Assembly: GCA_016126655.1 (NCBI GenBank)
Contig: CP065955.1
Span: 913,001 to 977,000, forward strand
Length of the DNA stretch: 64,000 nt
Source of the DNA: Aerococcaceae bacterium zg-1292
GTDB lineage: Bacteria > Bacillota > Bacilli > Lactobacillales > Aerococcaceae
Direction of reading: 5' to 3'
The notes beneath the pieces are model-generated. The model searched no databases, was not told the DNA's origin, and saw only the letters and a list, made by a program, of their open reading frames with translations. The position numbers were made by a program, and so were the translations under genes. Shown here piece after piece: positions 26,665 through 37,301 of the stretch (within the stretch, counting starts at the first letter, position 1; the number at the start of each line of letters is the position of its first letter).

Positions 26665-29600
26665 ATGTTTTTGAAGAAAAAACAACGATTCTCATTGCGG
26701 AAGTATAAAATCGGCGTGTGCTCGGTCCTATTAGGAACGACCTTTGTCACGGGCGCGCACCAAGTATCGGCTGAGGAAGCAGGTTTAAATGAAGCTGTTT
26801 CGTCAACGACAGAACGAGTAGAGGAGGTCTCGGAAGCTGAACCGGTCACTACTCCGGAAACGACGACAGAAGAAGTAGTACCCGAAGCACCGACTACTAC
26901 GGAAGCTACGACATCTGTAGTAGCAGAAGAAGTAATTGCTGAACCAGAAACAAGTTCAGGAGTACGTCATTTGTTTGTCAATAACAAAGTGACGGTATTA
27001 GACCCACACAACTTAACTAAAGGTGAAAAAGCCAATATCGAAGCAGTTGTGCGTAAAACGAACCACTTAACCAATAATCACGTTGTATTCGTAGCACAAG
27101 ACGGATCAGTTGATGTGTTGGAAAACGGTGAAGAAATTGGACGTTTAAGCAGTGAAGAGGTAGTTGAAGTACTAACTGCTCGTAAACCTGAAGCAGAATC
27201 AATGACTGAAACGCCAGACGTTACAGAAGCGCCAGAAGCACCAGAAACGACAGAAGCATCAGCAGAGAACGGAACGATTGGAACAGCCGGAGTTATTAGT
27301 GAAGTTAAGCTAGCATCAACGGAAACATCACCTGCTGCAACTGAACCGGTAACACCTGAAGCACCAGATCCAGCAGAGAAAACAACACCAACGGTTGATA
27401 TTGAAGCACTACGTGCTGAAAAAGTTGCATTATTAAATACTTATTCATTATTAACTCCAACCGTAAAAGGTGAATTCTTGACTCGTTTCCAACAAGCAGT
27501 TGATGCCGCTGCATTGAATGCGATTGCTGAAGAAGCAAGAAAAATTCAAGAACGTGAAGGAGCAACTAAGCGCTCTGAGTTTCCAATTACTGGTAGAGCG
27601 TTCTATCCAAAGCCGCTAGGTTTAATGGCACAAGAGTCGCTCCAACAAGAGCCAATTCCACAAGCAATTTTGGCTGCAGCTGAGGAAAATGCTGAAAAAG
27701 CACCGACGGAAGGACGTATGGTGACGCCAGAGGTTTCAGTAACGAGTTCACATCGGGGTATATCTCCAACACCTACAATTTATAACGATAAAACCAGGAT
27801 TGATTTCAAATTTGGTAAACAGAAATTATACAAAGGTGATTATTTCTTTGTTGAGACACAAGATGTTCCAGTTCCATTCCCAGATACATTCCGTTTGAAG
27901 TCTGAGAATGGTGAAAAGGATAAAGTTATTGCAACAGTAGAGCGTGTTGGTTATGAAAGTGATTTTGTCAAGGGGTCAAATTCAGAAGATCCATCTCGTT
28001 TTGATCTTAAAAATGATGAGACAACAACAACGATGAAAATCAAATATAAAGTAACTTTTACGGAAGCTGTTGAAGGCTTGGAAGATGTAACAGCAACGGT
28101 TTCAGGTAATGGTGGAAAACAAACACTTGGCGCTACTGCTGAACGTAAAACACTGTTCAAAGTAAATGTTAATGGTAATACTGTTTATACAGGGTCTTAT
28201 TCATTGCCTAAATGGGATGATGCAAATGCACATCAATTTAAACGAAGCCCATTCAATACGGGGAAACAAGGTAAGGTAACTGAAGGTTTACATTATACTG
28301 ATACAGAAATAACAAATGACAAAGGTAAAAAAGAAATTGTCAAAACTTTAGAATATGGTGAAGGTGATAGAAGTAAGACCGAGTATGATGATGGAAAACC
28401 AGAAAATGAAAAAGCATTACATCCATACGTAAATATGGAAGCAACAGTTTACGATTATCGTACTAATAATCCAAAATCAAATGTTAAATTCTTAACTGAA
28501 ACGAAAAGTGATGGTCTTGTACAACTTACTGGACAAGTTGGTGGTATGCCTAATGGATTTTTAATGACTATCGAATCACCGAAAAGTGAAGAAAAAAATA
28601 GATTTACGTGGGATAAAGAAAGATTACAAATCGGGAAAAAACTACCAGTATACTATATGCCTTTCGAAGATGTTGATACCCATGAACAAAATGCAAATGC
28701 TGACAATAAAAAATTATTTGTGACTCCAAATGGTATGTACTATACGATTAAGGAAATATCTGACGATGGACGTAAGATTACCCTTCAATTTCATGGTGAT
28801 TACACTAAACCTGGTCGTATTGTAACGTCATTTGAAAATCCAATGAAGGAAGCAAGTGATAAAACTTCTCGTCTTGGGTTAAACTTTGATAAAACAGAAT
28901 GGAAAAACGTTAATAATTCGCAAGATAACTCTTTACTTTCAGTAAGTCATCCTGATGGAACAGAAATAAAAGAATATGATTTCAAAGCAACAAGCAAAAA
29001 GAATCCATCCTCATCTGAAGTTACAATAAGACAACGAGGGGTAGATGCATTAACCTCAAAAGCCTATAGATTAAATTATGATGCTTCAGCAACAGGTGTT
29101 CCGGTAACGGTGAAAAATCCAGACCAAATTGGCAAAGGTACAGTTATTGTTAGATATGTTGATGAAAATGGTAAAACTATCCAAGCGGAACAACCAGTAA
29201 TTAATAATCAAGCAGTAGAATTACAAGATGGAACAAAAACCAGATATAACACAGCTACAGATGCTTACCGCCCTAAAGAAATTGAAGCTGATGGTAAAAA
29301 GTATACATTAGCACCAAAAACAACTGTCGACAATACATATCTAGTTGGTACAGTTTCTGATCAAGGTAACTTAACAAAATCTAATTTGCGTGATGTTGTA
29401 GCAAGTACAGATCCAACAGGTGCTGATCCTGAAGGTGAGTTAACTCAAGGTACGAAGTACATAACTTATGTTTACAAAGAAGTGCCACCTACACCGAAAA
29501 CTGGTAAGGTTATCGTTAAATATGAAAATACTGACGGAGAAGAAATCAAAGATGAAGTAGTAGATACAGAAGAATCTCCAGTTGGTACTAAATATGAAAC

Positions 29601-32600
29601 ACATGATAAGCGAGAAGAAAAAATCACTTCAAAAGATGGTAAAACAACGTATTACTTAAAAAACATAAAAGAAAAATCTGATCCTGAAGAGGGAGCAGTT
29701 AAGGATGGTATAACGACAGTTACCTACGTATATGAAAAAGCTGGTTCTGTTGTTGTTAAGTACGTTGATGAGAATGGAGTAGAAATTTCTAAACCAAAAC
29801 CTGCGCTTACAAATGCAAAACCTAAAACACTGTACAATGTGACCACAACTGATCTTCGTCCAACTGAAATTAAAAAAGATGACAAAGTTTATCAATTAGT
29901 TTCACAAGGTCAGTATAAAGCTGGTATGGTTGATAAAGATGGACATTTGACTAATACAGATGATGTTAATGGTTATGTTGAATCTGGTAAAACTAAATCA
30001 ATCACTTACGTCTACAAAGAAGTAAAAGAAGAAGTACCTGCACCACAACCACCTGCAGAGAAAAAAGGTTCGGTTGTTGTTCACTACGTTAATGAAGCGG
30101 GTGAAAAAATTCATTCAGACTACGAAGATACCAAAGATGCATTAGTATCTAGTGGTTATAATGCGGCTGATGGTGAGCTTGAGAAACCTACAACTATTTA
30201 CCACAATGGTAAAACTTACAAATTCAAGAAATTAGAAAATTCGAATACTGTAAATGGGAAAGAAATAGCTCCTAAATCATTGCAAGATTACATAGGTGAA
30301 GAACAAGGTAAAGTCCGTGAAGGTACAACCCACGTCATTTATGTATATGAAGAAGTACCTACAGAACCAAATAAACCAGATGAACCAGGTGAACCGACAC
30401 CACCAGTAACACCAGAAGCACCTAAAACAGGTTCAGTTCAAGTGAACTATGTTGATGAGAATGGTGAATCAATTAAAGCGTCTGTTTACGATGAGAAAAA
30501 CCAACCACATGGTACGGAATATGATACAACAGACGACAATCGTTTAACGAAATTATTAGGTGTGGACGGAAATATTTATGAAATCGTAAAAGAAGGGACT
30601 CTTCCAGTTGGTAGTGTAGATGGAAATGGACGTTTGGTTGCTCCAAAAGAAGGACAACTTTGGCCATCTTCAGACACAGAGTCAGGTACAGTAGAAGGTG
30701 GAAAACTTAAACAAGTCACATATGTCTATAAAAAAGTTGAGAAAGACGTACCAAAACCACCAGAAACACCAAAACCTGGTAAAGTTGTCGTTCACTATGT
30801 CGATACTGAAGGTAATACGATTAAAGAAGACTATGTAGATACACCAGAAACAAAATCAGGAACTGTGTATGATGCAACTGAAGATAGCGGAAAAGTTGAT
30901 GAAAAACCAGATACTATAATTAGTAAAGATGGTAAACCATATCATTTCAACAGAGTATCACAATCAAACTATGTTGGTGTTAAAAAAATCGCACCAATTG
31001 ATGAGTCCAACAGAATAGGTGAAGAAAAAGGAACTGTTACCCCAGGCACAACACATGTTATTTATGTGTATCAAAAAGAAGTGCCAGTACCTACACCACC
31101 AGCGCCAACACCACCAGTAGAGAAGAAAGGTTCAGTTGTAGTACACTATGTAAATGAAAAAGGTGAAACAATCCATTCAGATTATGTAGATACCAAAGAT
31201 GTTCCGGCAGGTGAAACTTACGATGCTGCTGAAAATGATTTAGAAAAACCTGAATTTATCAATCATGGTGGCAAAACATATCAATTTAAAGAATTTACAA
31301 ATGCTAATGCAGTAAATGGTAAAGTCTTAGTGCCTAATACAGACACAGACTTCATTGGTGGAGATAAAGGTAAAGTCTTTGCTGGTACAACACATGTCAT
31401 CTACGTATACAAAGAAGTACCTGCAACACCAGATAAACCAGGACAACCGAATGAACCAAAACCACCGGTAACACCAGAAGCACCAAAACCAGGTTCCGTT
31501 ATCGTAAACTACATTGACGAGAATGGTCATTCAATCAAAGCACCTGTATTTGATGAGAAAAATCAACCTGAAGGTACGTCTTATGACACTGCTGATGATA
31601 ATCGACCAAAATCAATTTTAACGGATAATGGCAAAATCTATGATCTTATCCAAAAAGCAGGCGACCAGCCAGTTGGAACAATTGATGGGTTTGGCCGCTT
31701 AATTAAAGCAGTTGAAGGACAACCTTGGGCACCGTCAGAAGCTGAGACAGGAACAGTAACCGGTGGCGTTGTTAAACAAGTGACCTATGTTTATAAACTT
31801 AGAGAAGATGTACCAACTCCGCCAAAAGAAGAGAAAAAAGGTTCTGTAACTGTGAAGTATGAAGATACTGAAGGTAACGAAATCAAAGACCCAGTCAAAG
31901 ACACAGACAACGCGCCCGTTGGTACAGTTTATGAAACACATGACAATAAACCACCGACCATCAAAAAAGGCGATTCAACTTACTATCTCACTAAAAAAGA
32001 AGTGAAAGAAGACTCTGCACCTGAAAAAGGTAAGGTTGAAGAAGGCGAAAAAGTTGTCACATACGTTTATGAAAAATCTGGTAATGTCGTTGTTAACTAC
32101 AAAGATACAGCCGGCAATGTCATCAAAGACCCTGTCGATGATGAAAAAGATGCTAAACCAGGCTCACCATATGACACAACGGATAACCGTCCTGAAGAAA
32201 TTAAGACACCTGACGGAAAGACATACAAACGTGTGCCGAAATTGACTGAAGGTGACGAAAAAGGCGAAGTGCCATCTGGTAAGACAACAAAAGTCACTTA
32301 TGTTTACGAAGAAGTGAAAGGTAAAGTTATCGTTCATTACATCGATTTAGATGGTAAAACAATTAAAGATGATGTAGTCGATACACCAGAAACTTCTACC
32401 GGCGTTGACTACAATACAGCGGATGATAACAAGCCAGCAACCATTGAAAAAGATGGTAAAACGTATGAGCTTGTGCCAGTCTTAACCAAAGGTCACGAAC
32501 AAGGTAAAGTTGTCGCAGGAACAACGGAAGTCACTTACGTTTACCGTGTGAAAGAAACACCTCAACCTGAAGCACCGAAAGAAAAAGTAGGTTCAGTCGT

Positions 32601-34446
32601 TGTTAAATACGAAAACACGAAAGGTGAATCAATCGCAACACCGATTAACGATACCGTAAATGCTAAAGTGGGTACAGAGTATGACACAACCGACTACAAA
32701 CCTGAAAAAATCTATAAAGATGGTAAAACTTACATCTATAAAGAAGTAAAACAAGGTTCAGTTGATGAAAAAGGTAAAGTGGTAGAAGGTACACAAACCG
32801 TAACCTATGTTTACGAAGAAGAAGTCGTACCACCAACACCTGGTATTCCAGAAAAACCAGGAAGTTATATCCCATACGTACCAAATAATCCTCAAAATCC
32901 AGATCCGAACGATCCAGATAAATCAATTGAGATTCCAAAAGTACCGTATGATGAAACACCGGAAGACCCAAGTAATAACCCACCATTACCAGATGTAGAT
33001 GGCTATATCCCAGTTGATCCAAAAGACCCAACAACACCGTTGAAACCAAAAGATCCAGAGGATCCAACAAAAGGCTATATACCACCAACTATCAAAAATC
33101 CAGAAGATCCATCAGAGGACACACCAGTACCATATGTACCAGCAGGTACTGTCACTGTTCACTATGTGGATGAAAAAGGTAATCCAATCAAAGATCCAAC
33201 AGTGGATACACCAAAATCACCAGTAGGTACGGATTACAACACTAACGAAAATGGAACAGAAATTCCGAAAGAAGTGAAAGGTAAAGATGGTAAGGATTAC
33301 GTTCTTGTAAAAGTCAAAGATGGAGACAAAGAAATTGGTAAAGTGGTGAAAGGTAATACGGATGTTACTTACATTTACAAAGTGAAAGAAACACCGGAAA
33401 AACCAGATCCGAAAAAACCAGGAAGCTACATCCCATACGTACCAAACAATCCTCAAAATCCAGATCCAAACGATCCAGATAAATCAATTGAGATTCCAAA
33501 AGTACCGTATGATGAAACACCGGAAGACCCAAGTAATAACCCACCATTACCAGATGTAGATGGCTATATCCCAGTTGATCCAAAAGACCCAACAACACCG
33601 TTGAAACCAAAAGATCCAGAGGATCCAACAAAAGGCTATACACCACCAACCATCAAAAATCCAGAAGACCCATCAGAGGACACACCAGTACCATACGTAC
33701 CAGCAGGTACTGTCACTGTTCACTATGTGGATGAAAAAGGTAATCCAATCAAAGATCCAACAGTGGATACACCAAAATCACCAGTAGGTACGGATTACAA
33801 CACTAACGAAAATGGAACAGAAATTCCGAAAGAAGTGAAAGGTAAAGATGGTAAGGATTACGTTCTTGTAAAAGTTAAAGATGGCGACAAAGAAATTGGT
33901 AAAGTGGTGAAAGGTAATACGGATGTTACTTACATTTACAAAGTGAAGGAAACATCGGAAAAACCAGATCCGAACGATCCACAAGGACCAAAAGACCCAG
34001 AAGGACCAAAAGATCCACAAAGTCCAAAAGACCCAGAAAGTCCGAAAGATCCACAAGGACCAAAAGACCCAGAAGGACCAAAAGATCCACAAAGTCCAAA
34101 AGACCCAGAAGGTCCGAAAGATCCACAAGGACCAAAAGACCCAGAAGGGCCAAAAGATCCACAAGAACCAAATGTACCTGAGAAACCAGAAAAACCAGGT
34201 AATCCAGAAGACCCAAGTATGCCGGAAGCTCCAAAAGAAAAACCAACTCCAGAAAAACCAGCTGAACCAGGACAACCAACTCCTGAACAGCCAGGTCAAA
34301 ATAAAGGAGAAGTTAAAAAATCTGCAGTACTTCCAAATACTGGTGAAGCTAGCACAATGATTGGTTGGAGCGCAGCAGCACTTTCGATCCTTGCAGGCTT
34401 AGGACTAGTAGCCACAGGTCGCAAAAAAGAAGACGAAGAAGCATAA
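26665..34446 (+). CDS. Giant YSIRK/LPXTG adhesin with about 14 MucBP repeats
   Basis: 2593 aa. YSIRK-type signal ([16 protein letters not shown]) at residues ~8-23; a Thr/Glu/Pro-rich stretch; a helical segment ([16 protein letters not shown]) near 260; a large non-repeat domain at ~350-820 shared with the protein at 43575; then about fourteen MucBP-type repeats, each with a core like GSVVVHYVDENG and ending VTYVYK. Two near-identical ~187-residue modules lie at ~2065-2430 ([11 protein letters not shown] start), followed by Lys-Asp-Pro repeats and the sortase motif LPNTG at ~2556 with a hydrophobic tail ending RKKEDEEA. It is predicted to be wall-anchored by sortase A and to bind mucin-like glycans; the binding is inferred from MucBP. 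Start ATG 26665 has GAGGAG upstream. Confidence 0.9.
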   Translation: MFLKKKQRFSLRKYKIGVCSVLLGTTFVTGAHQVSAEEAGLNEAVSSTTERVEEVSEAEPVTTPETTTEEVVPEAPTTTEATTSVVAEEVIAEPETSSGVRHLFVNNKVTVLDPHNLTKGEKANIEAVVRKTNHLTNNHVVFVAQDGSVDVLENGEEIGRLSSEEVVEVLTARKPEAESMTETPDVTEAPEAPETTEASAENGTIGTAGVISEVKLASTETSPAATEPVTPEAPDPAEKTTPTVDIEALRAEKVALLNTYSLLTPTVKGEFLTRFQQAVDAAALNAIAEEARKIQEREGATKRSEFPITGRAFYPKPLGLMAQESLQQEPIPQAILAAAEENAEKAPTEGRMVTPEVSVTSSHRGISPTPTIYNDKTRIDFKFGKQKLYKGDYFFVETQDVPVPFPDTFRLKSENGEKDKVIATVERVGYESDFVKGSNSEDPSRFDLKNDETTTTMKIKYKVTFTEAVEGLEDVTATVSGNGGKQTLGATAERKTLFKVNVNGNTVYTGSYSLPKWDDANAHQFKRSPFNTGKQGKVTEGLHYTDTEITNDKGKKEIVKTLEYGEGDRSKTEYDDGKPENEKALHPYVNMEATVYDYRTNNPKSNVKFLTETKSDGLVQLTGQVGGMPNGFLMTIESPKSEEKNRFTWDKERLQIGKKLPVYYMPFEDVDTHEQNANADNKKLFVTPNGMYYTIKEISDDGRKITLQFHGDYTKPGRIVTSFENPMKEASDKTSRLGLNFDKTEWKNVNNSQDNSLLSVSHPDGTEIKEYDFKATSKKNPSSSEVTIRQRGVDALTSKAYRLNYDASATGVPVTVKNPDQIGKGTVIVRYVDENGKTIQAEQPVINNQAVELQDGTKTRYNTATDAYRPKEIEADGKKYTLAPKTTVDNTYLVGTVSDQGNLTKSNLRDVVASTDPTGADPEGELTQGTKYITYVYKEVPPTPKTGKVIVKYENTDGEEIKDEVVDTEESPVGTKYETHDKREEKITSKDGKTTYYLKNIKEKSDPEEGAVKDGITTVTYVYEKAGSVVVKYVDENGVEISKPKPALTNAKPKTLYNVTTTDLRPTEIKKDDKVYQLVSQGQYKAGMVDKDGHLTNTDDVNGYVESGKTKSITYVYKEVKEEVPAPQPPAEKKGSVVVHYVNEAGEKIHSDYEDTKDALVSSGYNAADGELEKPTTIYHNGKTYKFKKLENSNTVNGKEIAPKSLQDYIGEEQGKVREGTTHVIYVYEEVPTEPNKPDEPGEPTPPVTPEAPKTGSVQVNYVDENGESIKASVYDEKNQPHGTEYDTTDDNRLTKLLGVDGNIYEIVKEGTLPVGSVDGNGRLVAPKEGQLWPSSDTESGTVEGGKLKQVTYVYKKVEKDVPKPPETPKPGKVVVHYVDTEGNTIKEDYVDTPETKSGTVYDATEDSGKVDEKPDTIISKDGKPYHFNRVSQSNYVGVKKIAPIDESNRIGEEKGTVTPGTTHVIYVYQKEVPVPTPPAPTPPVEKKGSVVVHYVNEKGETIHSDYVDTKDVPAGETYDAAENDLEKPEFINHGGKTYQFKEFTNANAVNGKVLVPNTDTDFIGGDKGKVFAGTTHVIYVYKEVPATPDKPGQPNEPKPPVTPEAPKPGSVIVNYIDENGHSIKAPVFDEKNQPEGTSYDTADDNRPKSILTDNGKIYDLIQKAGDQPVGTIDGFGRLIKAVEGQPWAPSEAETGTVTGGVVKQVTYVYKLREDVPTPPKEEKKGSVTVKYEDTEGNEIKDPVKDTDNAPVGTVYETHDNKPPTIKKGDSTYYLTKKEVKEDSAPEKGKVEEGEKVVTYVYEKSGNVVVNYKDTAGNVIKDPVDDEKDAKPGSPYDTTDNRPEEIKTPDGKTYKRVPKLTEGDEKGEVPSGKTTKVTYVYEEVKGKVIVHYIDLDGKTIKDDVVDTPETSTGVDYNTADDNKPATIEKDGKTYELVPVLTKGHEQGKVVAGTTEVTYVYRVKETPQPEAPKEKVGSVVVKYENTKGESIATPINDTVNAKVGTEYDTTDYKPEKIYKDGKTYIYKEVKQGSVDEKGKVVEGTQTVTYVYEEEVVPPTPGIPEKPGSYIPYVPNNPQNPDPNDPDKSIEIPKVPYDETPEDPSNNPPLPDVDGYIPVDPKDPTTPLKPKDPEDPTKGYIPPTIKNPEDPSEDTPVPYVPAGTVTVHYVDEKGNPIKDPTVDTPKSPVGTDYNTNENGTEIPKEVKGKDGKDYVLVKVKDGDKEIGKVVKGNTDVTYIYKVKETPEKPDPKKPGSYIPYVPNNPQNPDPNDPDKSIEIPKVPYDETPEDPSNNPPLPDVDGYIPVDPKDPTTPLKPKDPEDPTKGYTPPTIKNPEDPSEDTPVPYVPAGTVTVHYVDEKGNPIKDPTVDTPKSPVGTDYNTNENGTEIPKEVKGKDGKDYVLVKVKDGDKEIGKVVKGNTDVTYIYKVKETSEKPDPNDPQGPKDPEGPKDPQSPKDPESPKDPQGPKDPEGPKDPQSPKDPEGPKDPQGPKDPEGPKDPQEPNVPEKPEKPGNPEDPSMPEAPKEKPTPEKPAEPGQPTPEQPGQNKGEVKKSAVLPNTGEASTMIGWSAAALSILAGLGLVATGRKKEDEEA

Positions 34447-34504
34447 TCTGAATTCGTCCCAATTTCCGTACTAACTCATCATTAGTACAATCAAGAAAAC
34501 GGCT

Positions 34505-34540
34505 CTCCGACATCTTGTGGGGACTCACAAGATGTCGGAG
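34505..34540 (+). terminator. Long hairpin after the first adhesin gene
   Basis: Perfect stem CTCCGACATCTTGTG/CACAAGATGTCGGAG with a 6-nt loop, followed by A-rich sequence and no T-tract. The conserved 3' flank shared by the adhesin genes (TCTGAATTCGTCCCAAT...) ends shortly before it, at about 34499. Confidence 0.5.
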
Positions 34541-34583
34541 AAAAAATCAGAAGAACCCCGACAATAAATGGGGGGAAAATAAA

Positions 34584-34616
34584 AAAACCATCGTGAAATT
34601 TCACGATGGTTTTTCT
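34584..34616 (+). terminator. Terminator after the first adhesin gene
   Basis: Perfect palindrome AAAACCATCGTGAAA/TTTCACGATGGTTTT with T5; works on both strands. Confidence 0.8.
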
Positions 34617-34656
34617 GTTTTTCTTATGAAGCGTTCGTAATTGTTAATAAATGATA

Positions 34657-34769
34657 GTAAGCGTCCAATAACCAAGTATATTGAAAATCCCCCAATCGAT
34701 ATGAAATAATTTTCAGTAGATTGGGGGATTAAAATGTCTTATTTTGCTTCAGAAACTCTAAACAATTTC
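34657..34769 (-). mobile_element. IS66 right-end fragment, inverted, split by a second IS66
   Basis: These 113 bp are the reverse complement of the right end of the complete IS66 copy (37090-37202), starting with its terminal GTAAGCGTCC. The fragment's last eight bases, ACAATTTC, are repeated at 37203-37210, after which the same fragment continues for eight more bases (37211-37218). So a later IS66 copy inserted into this older fragment. Confidence 0.85.
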
Positions 34770-34851
34770 GTAAGCGTCCAAAACTCAGGTATCTATTCAC
34801 CGACTAAATAACCTCTTATACTAGCAGTATCACTAATTAGGAGGAAACTCA

Positions 34852-35049
34852 ATGACAAAACAAACAATTGTTCCAATCAAACATAATCCGCACCCTATTC
34901 AACATAACAAGTATGATAATCGGAAAAATAAACCACAACTAAAGATTCGTATCCAACAGATAGAAATAACCTTTTACGATTCATTAAATTTTGAGGTTAT
35001 GAGTCAACTATTAGACAAGGTACTTACTTATGGCATTGAATCTCACTGA
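34852..35049 (+). CDS. IS66 TnpA-position small ORF
   Basis: 65 aa, Lys/Gln/His-rich, the first ORF of the element with GGAGG before its ATG. It overlaps the next ORF by 20 bp, as is usual in IS66 operons. Its sequence (LKIRIQQIEITFYDSLN) suits a small IS66 OrfA-like accessory protein, but it is shorter than many and lacks an obvious HTH. Identification rests mainly on position. Confidence 0.6.
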   Translation: MTKQTIVPIKHNPHPIQHNKYDNRKNKPQLKIRIQQIEITFYDSLNFEVMSQLLDKVLTYGIESH

Positions 35050-35380
35050 TTTAGGACAAGTCTATCTGGTATGCGGAAAAACAGATATGCGTCAAGGGAT
35101 TGATTCACTTGCCATCATCGTGAAAGAACAGTTAGCGTTAGACCCCTTTTCAGGTTCCGTCTTCTTGTTCTGCGGAACCAAAAAAGACCGTTTTAAAGCT
35201 CTTTATTGGGATGGACAAGGATTTTGGTTATTATATAAACGTTTCGGTAATGGTCGGCTTCAATGGCCGAATACCGTTGACCAAGTGGAACAACTTTCAA
35301 ATCAACAAATTGAATGGCTCATGAATGGTTTTTCCATTTATCCTAAAATTAATACAGCTACCCAGCGAGATTTTTATTGA
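35030..35380 (+). CDS. tnpB: IS66 accessory protein TnpB
   Basis: 116 aa, full length. The family pattern is clear: VYLVCGKTDMRQGIDSLA near residue 10, then SVFLFCGTKKDRFKALYWDG near 45 and GFWLLYKRFGNGRLQWP near 68. The protein is required for IS66 transposition with TnpA and TnpC, but its biochemical role is unknown. It is unrelated to the RNA-guided TnpB nuclease at 40693. Confidence 0.92.
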   Translation: MALNLTDLGQVYLVCGKTDMRQGIDSLAIIVKEQLALDPFSGSVFLFCGTKKDRFKALYWDGQGFWLLYKRFGNGRLQWPNTVDQVEQLSNQQIEWLMNGFSIYPKINTATQRDFY

Positions 35381-35436
35381 ATTCCGCTGGGTGCTTGTTT
35401 ATAATAGACATATCACGAAAGAAAGGAGTCCTATTC

Positions 35437-37080
35437 ATGAGCAATGACCAACTATTAATCGCGTTTTTATTAGAAATAGCCGAATCATTTAGCGCTGAAA
35501 ATGAAGCATTAAAAGCGGAGAAAGAAGCATTGATTGCTGAAAATGAAGCATTAAAAGCGGAGAAAGAAGCATTGATTGCTGAGAATGAAGCGTTAAAAGC
35601 GGAGAAAGAAGCAAGTCGTCTAGCTTATGAAAATGAGTTGACTCTATTACGTGAACAATTACAAAGTTTAAGACGATTCATCTTTGGAAGATCTTCTGAA
35701 AAAACAGCTGTCGCAGTTGATGAATCCGGTGAACAATTATCATTATTTGATCCCGATAAAGACAATGATGCAGCACTTCCTCAAGAAGAAGAAGAGGAAG
35801 AAACTATTACTTATAAAAGAAGAAAGCCTAAAACAAAAGGAAAACGTCAAGCGGTATTAGACCAACTAGAATCCGTGGATATTCATCACGAACTCGAAGG
35901 AGATGCCTGTGTATGCGAGGCTTGTCAAAGTCAGTTAACTGAAATTGGGACATCTTGTTACCGCAGAGAAACAGTATTTATCCCTGCGCAATTAAAATGT
36001 TACAATCATATTCAACATGCTTACAAATGCACGCATTGTAGTCAACAACAAGCAACAGATGTGATTGTCAAAGCACCAGTACCTAAAGCGCCGATTGAGC
36101 ATAGTTTTGGGTCCGCTTCGATCATTGCGCATACGATCCATCAAAAATATACTTTAAAAGTGCCGAACTATCGCCAAGAAGAGGATTGGCAAAATATGGA
36201 CTTACCCATTACCCGTAAAGAAATAACCAATTGGTAGATACTCGTGTGCCAATATTATTTAAGTTTTCTTTATGCACTATTAATGGATCTTTTGGTGCAA
36301 CAACCCATCTTACATGCGGATGAAACACCTTTTCGTGTGCTAGATAGTAAGACAGAAAAAACGTATTATTGGGTCTTACTGTCTGAAAAAGATCATCCGC
36401 AAGGAATCACCTTCTACCACCATGACCCAAGTCGCGGTGGCCACGTTATAAAGGAGTTATTAGGTGATTATAAAGGCTATTTACATTGCGATATGTATCA
36501 AGGCTATCAACAACTTCCATACGTGAAAAACGTAGGCTGTTGGGCGCATGTAAGACGTAAATTTTTCGAGGCAAACCCTAAAAAGGGTGTTAAAGGTCTA
36601 GCTAAAGTGGGATTAGATTACTGTGATCGACTCTTTCATTTAGAAGATAAATGGGCTGACCTATCGCCTGAAGAACGTTGTCAACAGCGTCAAGAGAAAA
36701 TGTTACCTGTGATGGATGAATTCTTTAATTGGTGCCGCAACCAACGTCCACTTAAGGGATCAAAGCTTCAGAAAGCCATCGATTATGCTTTAAATCATGA
36801 AGTGGACTTTCGCACGGTGTTAGAGGATGGGCGACTAGTGTTGTCGAACAATCTGGCAGAACGAGCGATTAAGGCTCTCGTCATGGGGAGAAAGAATTGG
36901 TTGTTTTCGAAAAGTTTTGAGGGTGCGAAATCCAATGCGATCATCATGACAATTCTTGAGACAGCTAAGCGACATCACTTAAACACTGAGCGCTATATGG
37001 CCTATTTATTAGAGCAATTACCGAATGAACCCTTATTCGAAAAAAAATGGGGTTCTGGAGGCTTATTTGCCATGGAATGA
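35437..37080 (+). pseudogene. tnpC: IS66 transposase TnpC, interrupted by one in-frame TAG
   Basis: 547 codons with a single stop (TAG 36235-36237) after ITRKEITNW; both halves are in the same frame. The first half has an N-terminal coiled coil built of a 14-residue repeat (ENEALKAEKEALIA, three rounds) and a zinc-ribbon with Cys pairs (CVCEACQ; CTHCSQQ). The second half holds the complete DDE catalytic set: HADETPFRVL, LHCDMYQGYQ and NNLAERAIKALVMGRKNW. The stop therefore separates DNA binding from catalysis. Start ATG follows GAAAGGAG. Readthrough or help in trans from another copy could still mobilise the element. Confidence 0.9.
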
Positions 37081-37210
37081 AAATATTCAGAAATTGTTTA
37101 GAGTTTCTGAAGCAAAATAAGACATTTTAATCCCCCAATCTACTGAAAATTATTTCATATCGATTGGGGGATTTTCAATATACTTGGTTATTGGACGCTT
37201 ACACAATTTC

Positions 37211-37292
37211 TGAATATTGTAAGCGTCCAAAACTCAGGTATCTATTCACCGACTAAATAACCTCTTATACTAGCGGTATCACTAATTAGGAG
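37211..37292 (+). mobile_element. IS66 left-end fragment
   Basis: After eight residual bases of the inverted right-end fragment, GTAAGCGTCC at 37219 opens a 74-bp copy of the IS66 left end (nearly identical to 34770-34843, one A to G change). It stops just at the ribosome binding site AGGAG, where HNH-gene sequence begins. Confidence 0.85.
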
Positions 37293-37301
37293 TTGGAAAG
37301 C

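Larger units (their letters stand above)
34770..37202 (+). mobile_element. IS66-family insertion sequence, complete, with 8-bp target duplication
   Basis: 2433 bp bounded by imperfect terminal inverted repeats starting GTAAGCGTCCAA on both ends and flanked by the direct repeat ACAATTTC (34762-34769 and 37203-37210). Eight-base target duplications and GTAA termini are the family norm. It carries tnpA, tnpB and a tnpC broken by one TAG codon, so it is structurally whole but probably unable to move by itself. Confidence 0.9.

Noticed and set aside
33778-34299. Long minus-strand frames inside the adhesin repeats (also 49020-49547, 55497-56157, 57022-57326)
   Set aside because: They are shadows of Pro-rich repeats on the opposite strand, with highly biased composition and no start signals.
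35495-35610. Tandem 42-bp repeat in IS66 tnpC as a separate element
   Set aside because: It encodes the heptad coiled coil of TnpC and is explained by that structure.
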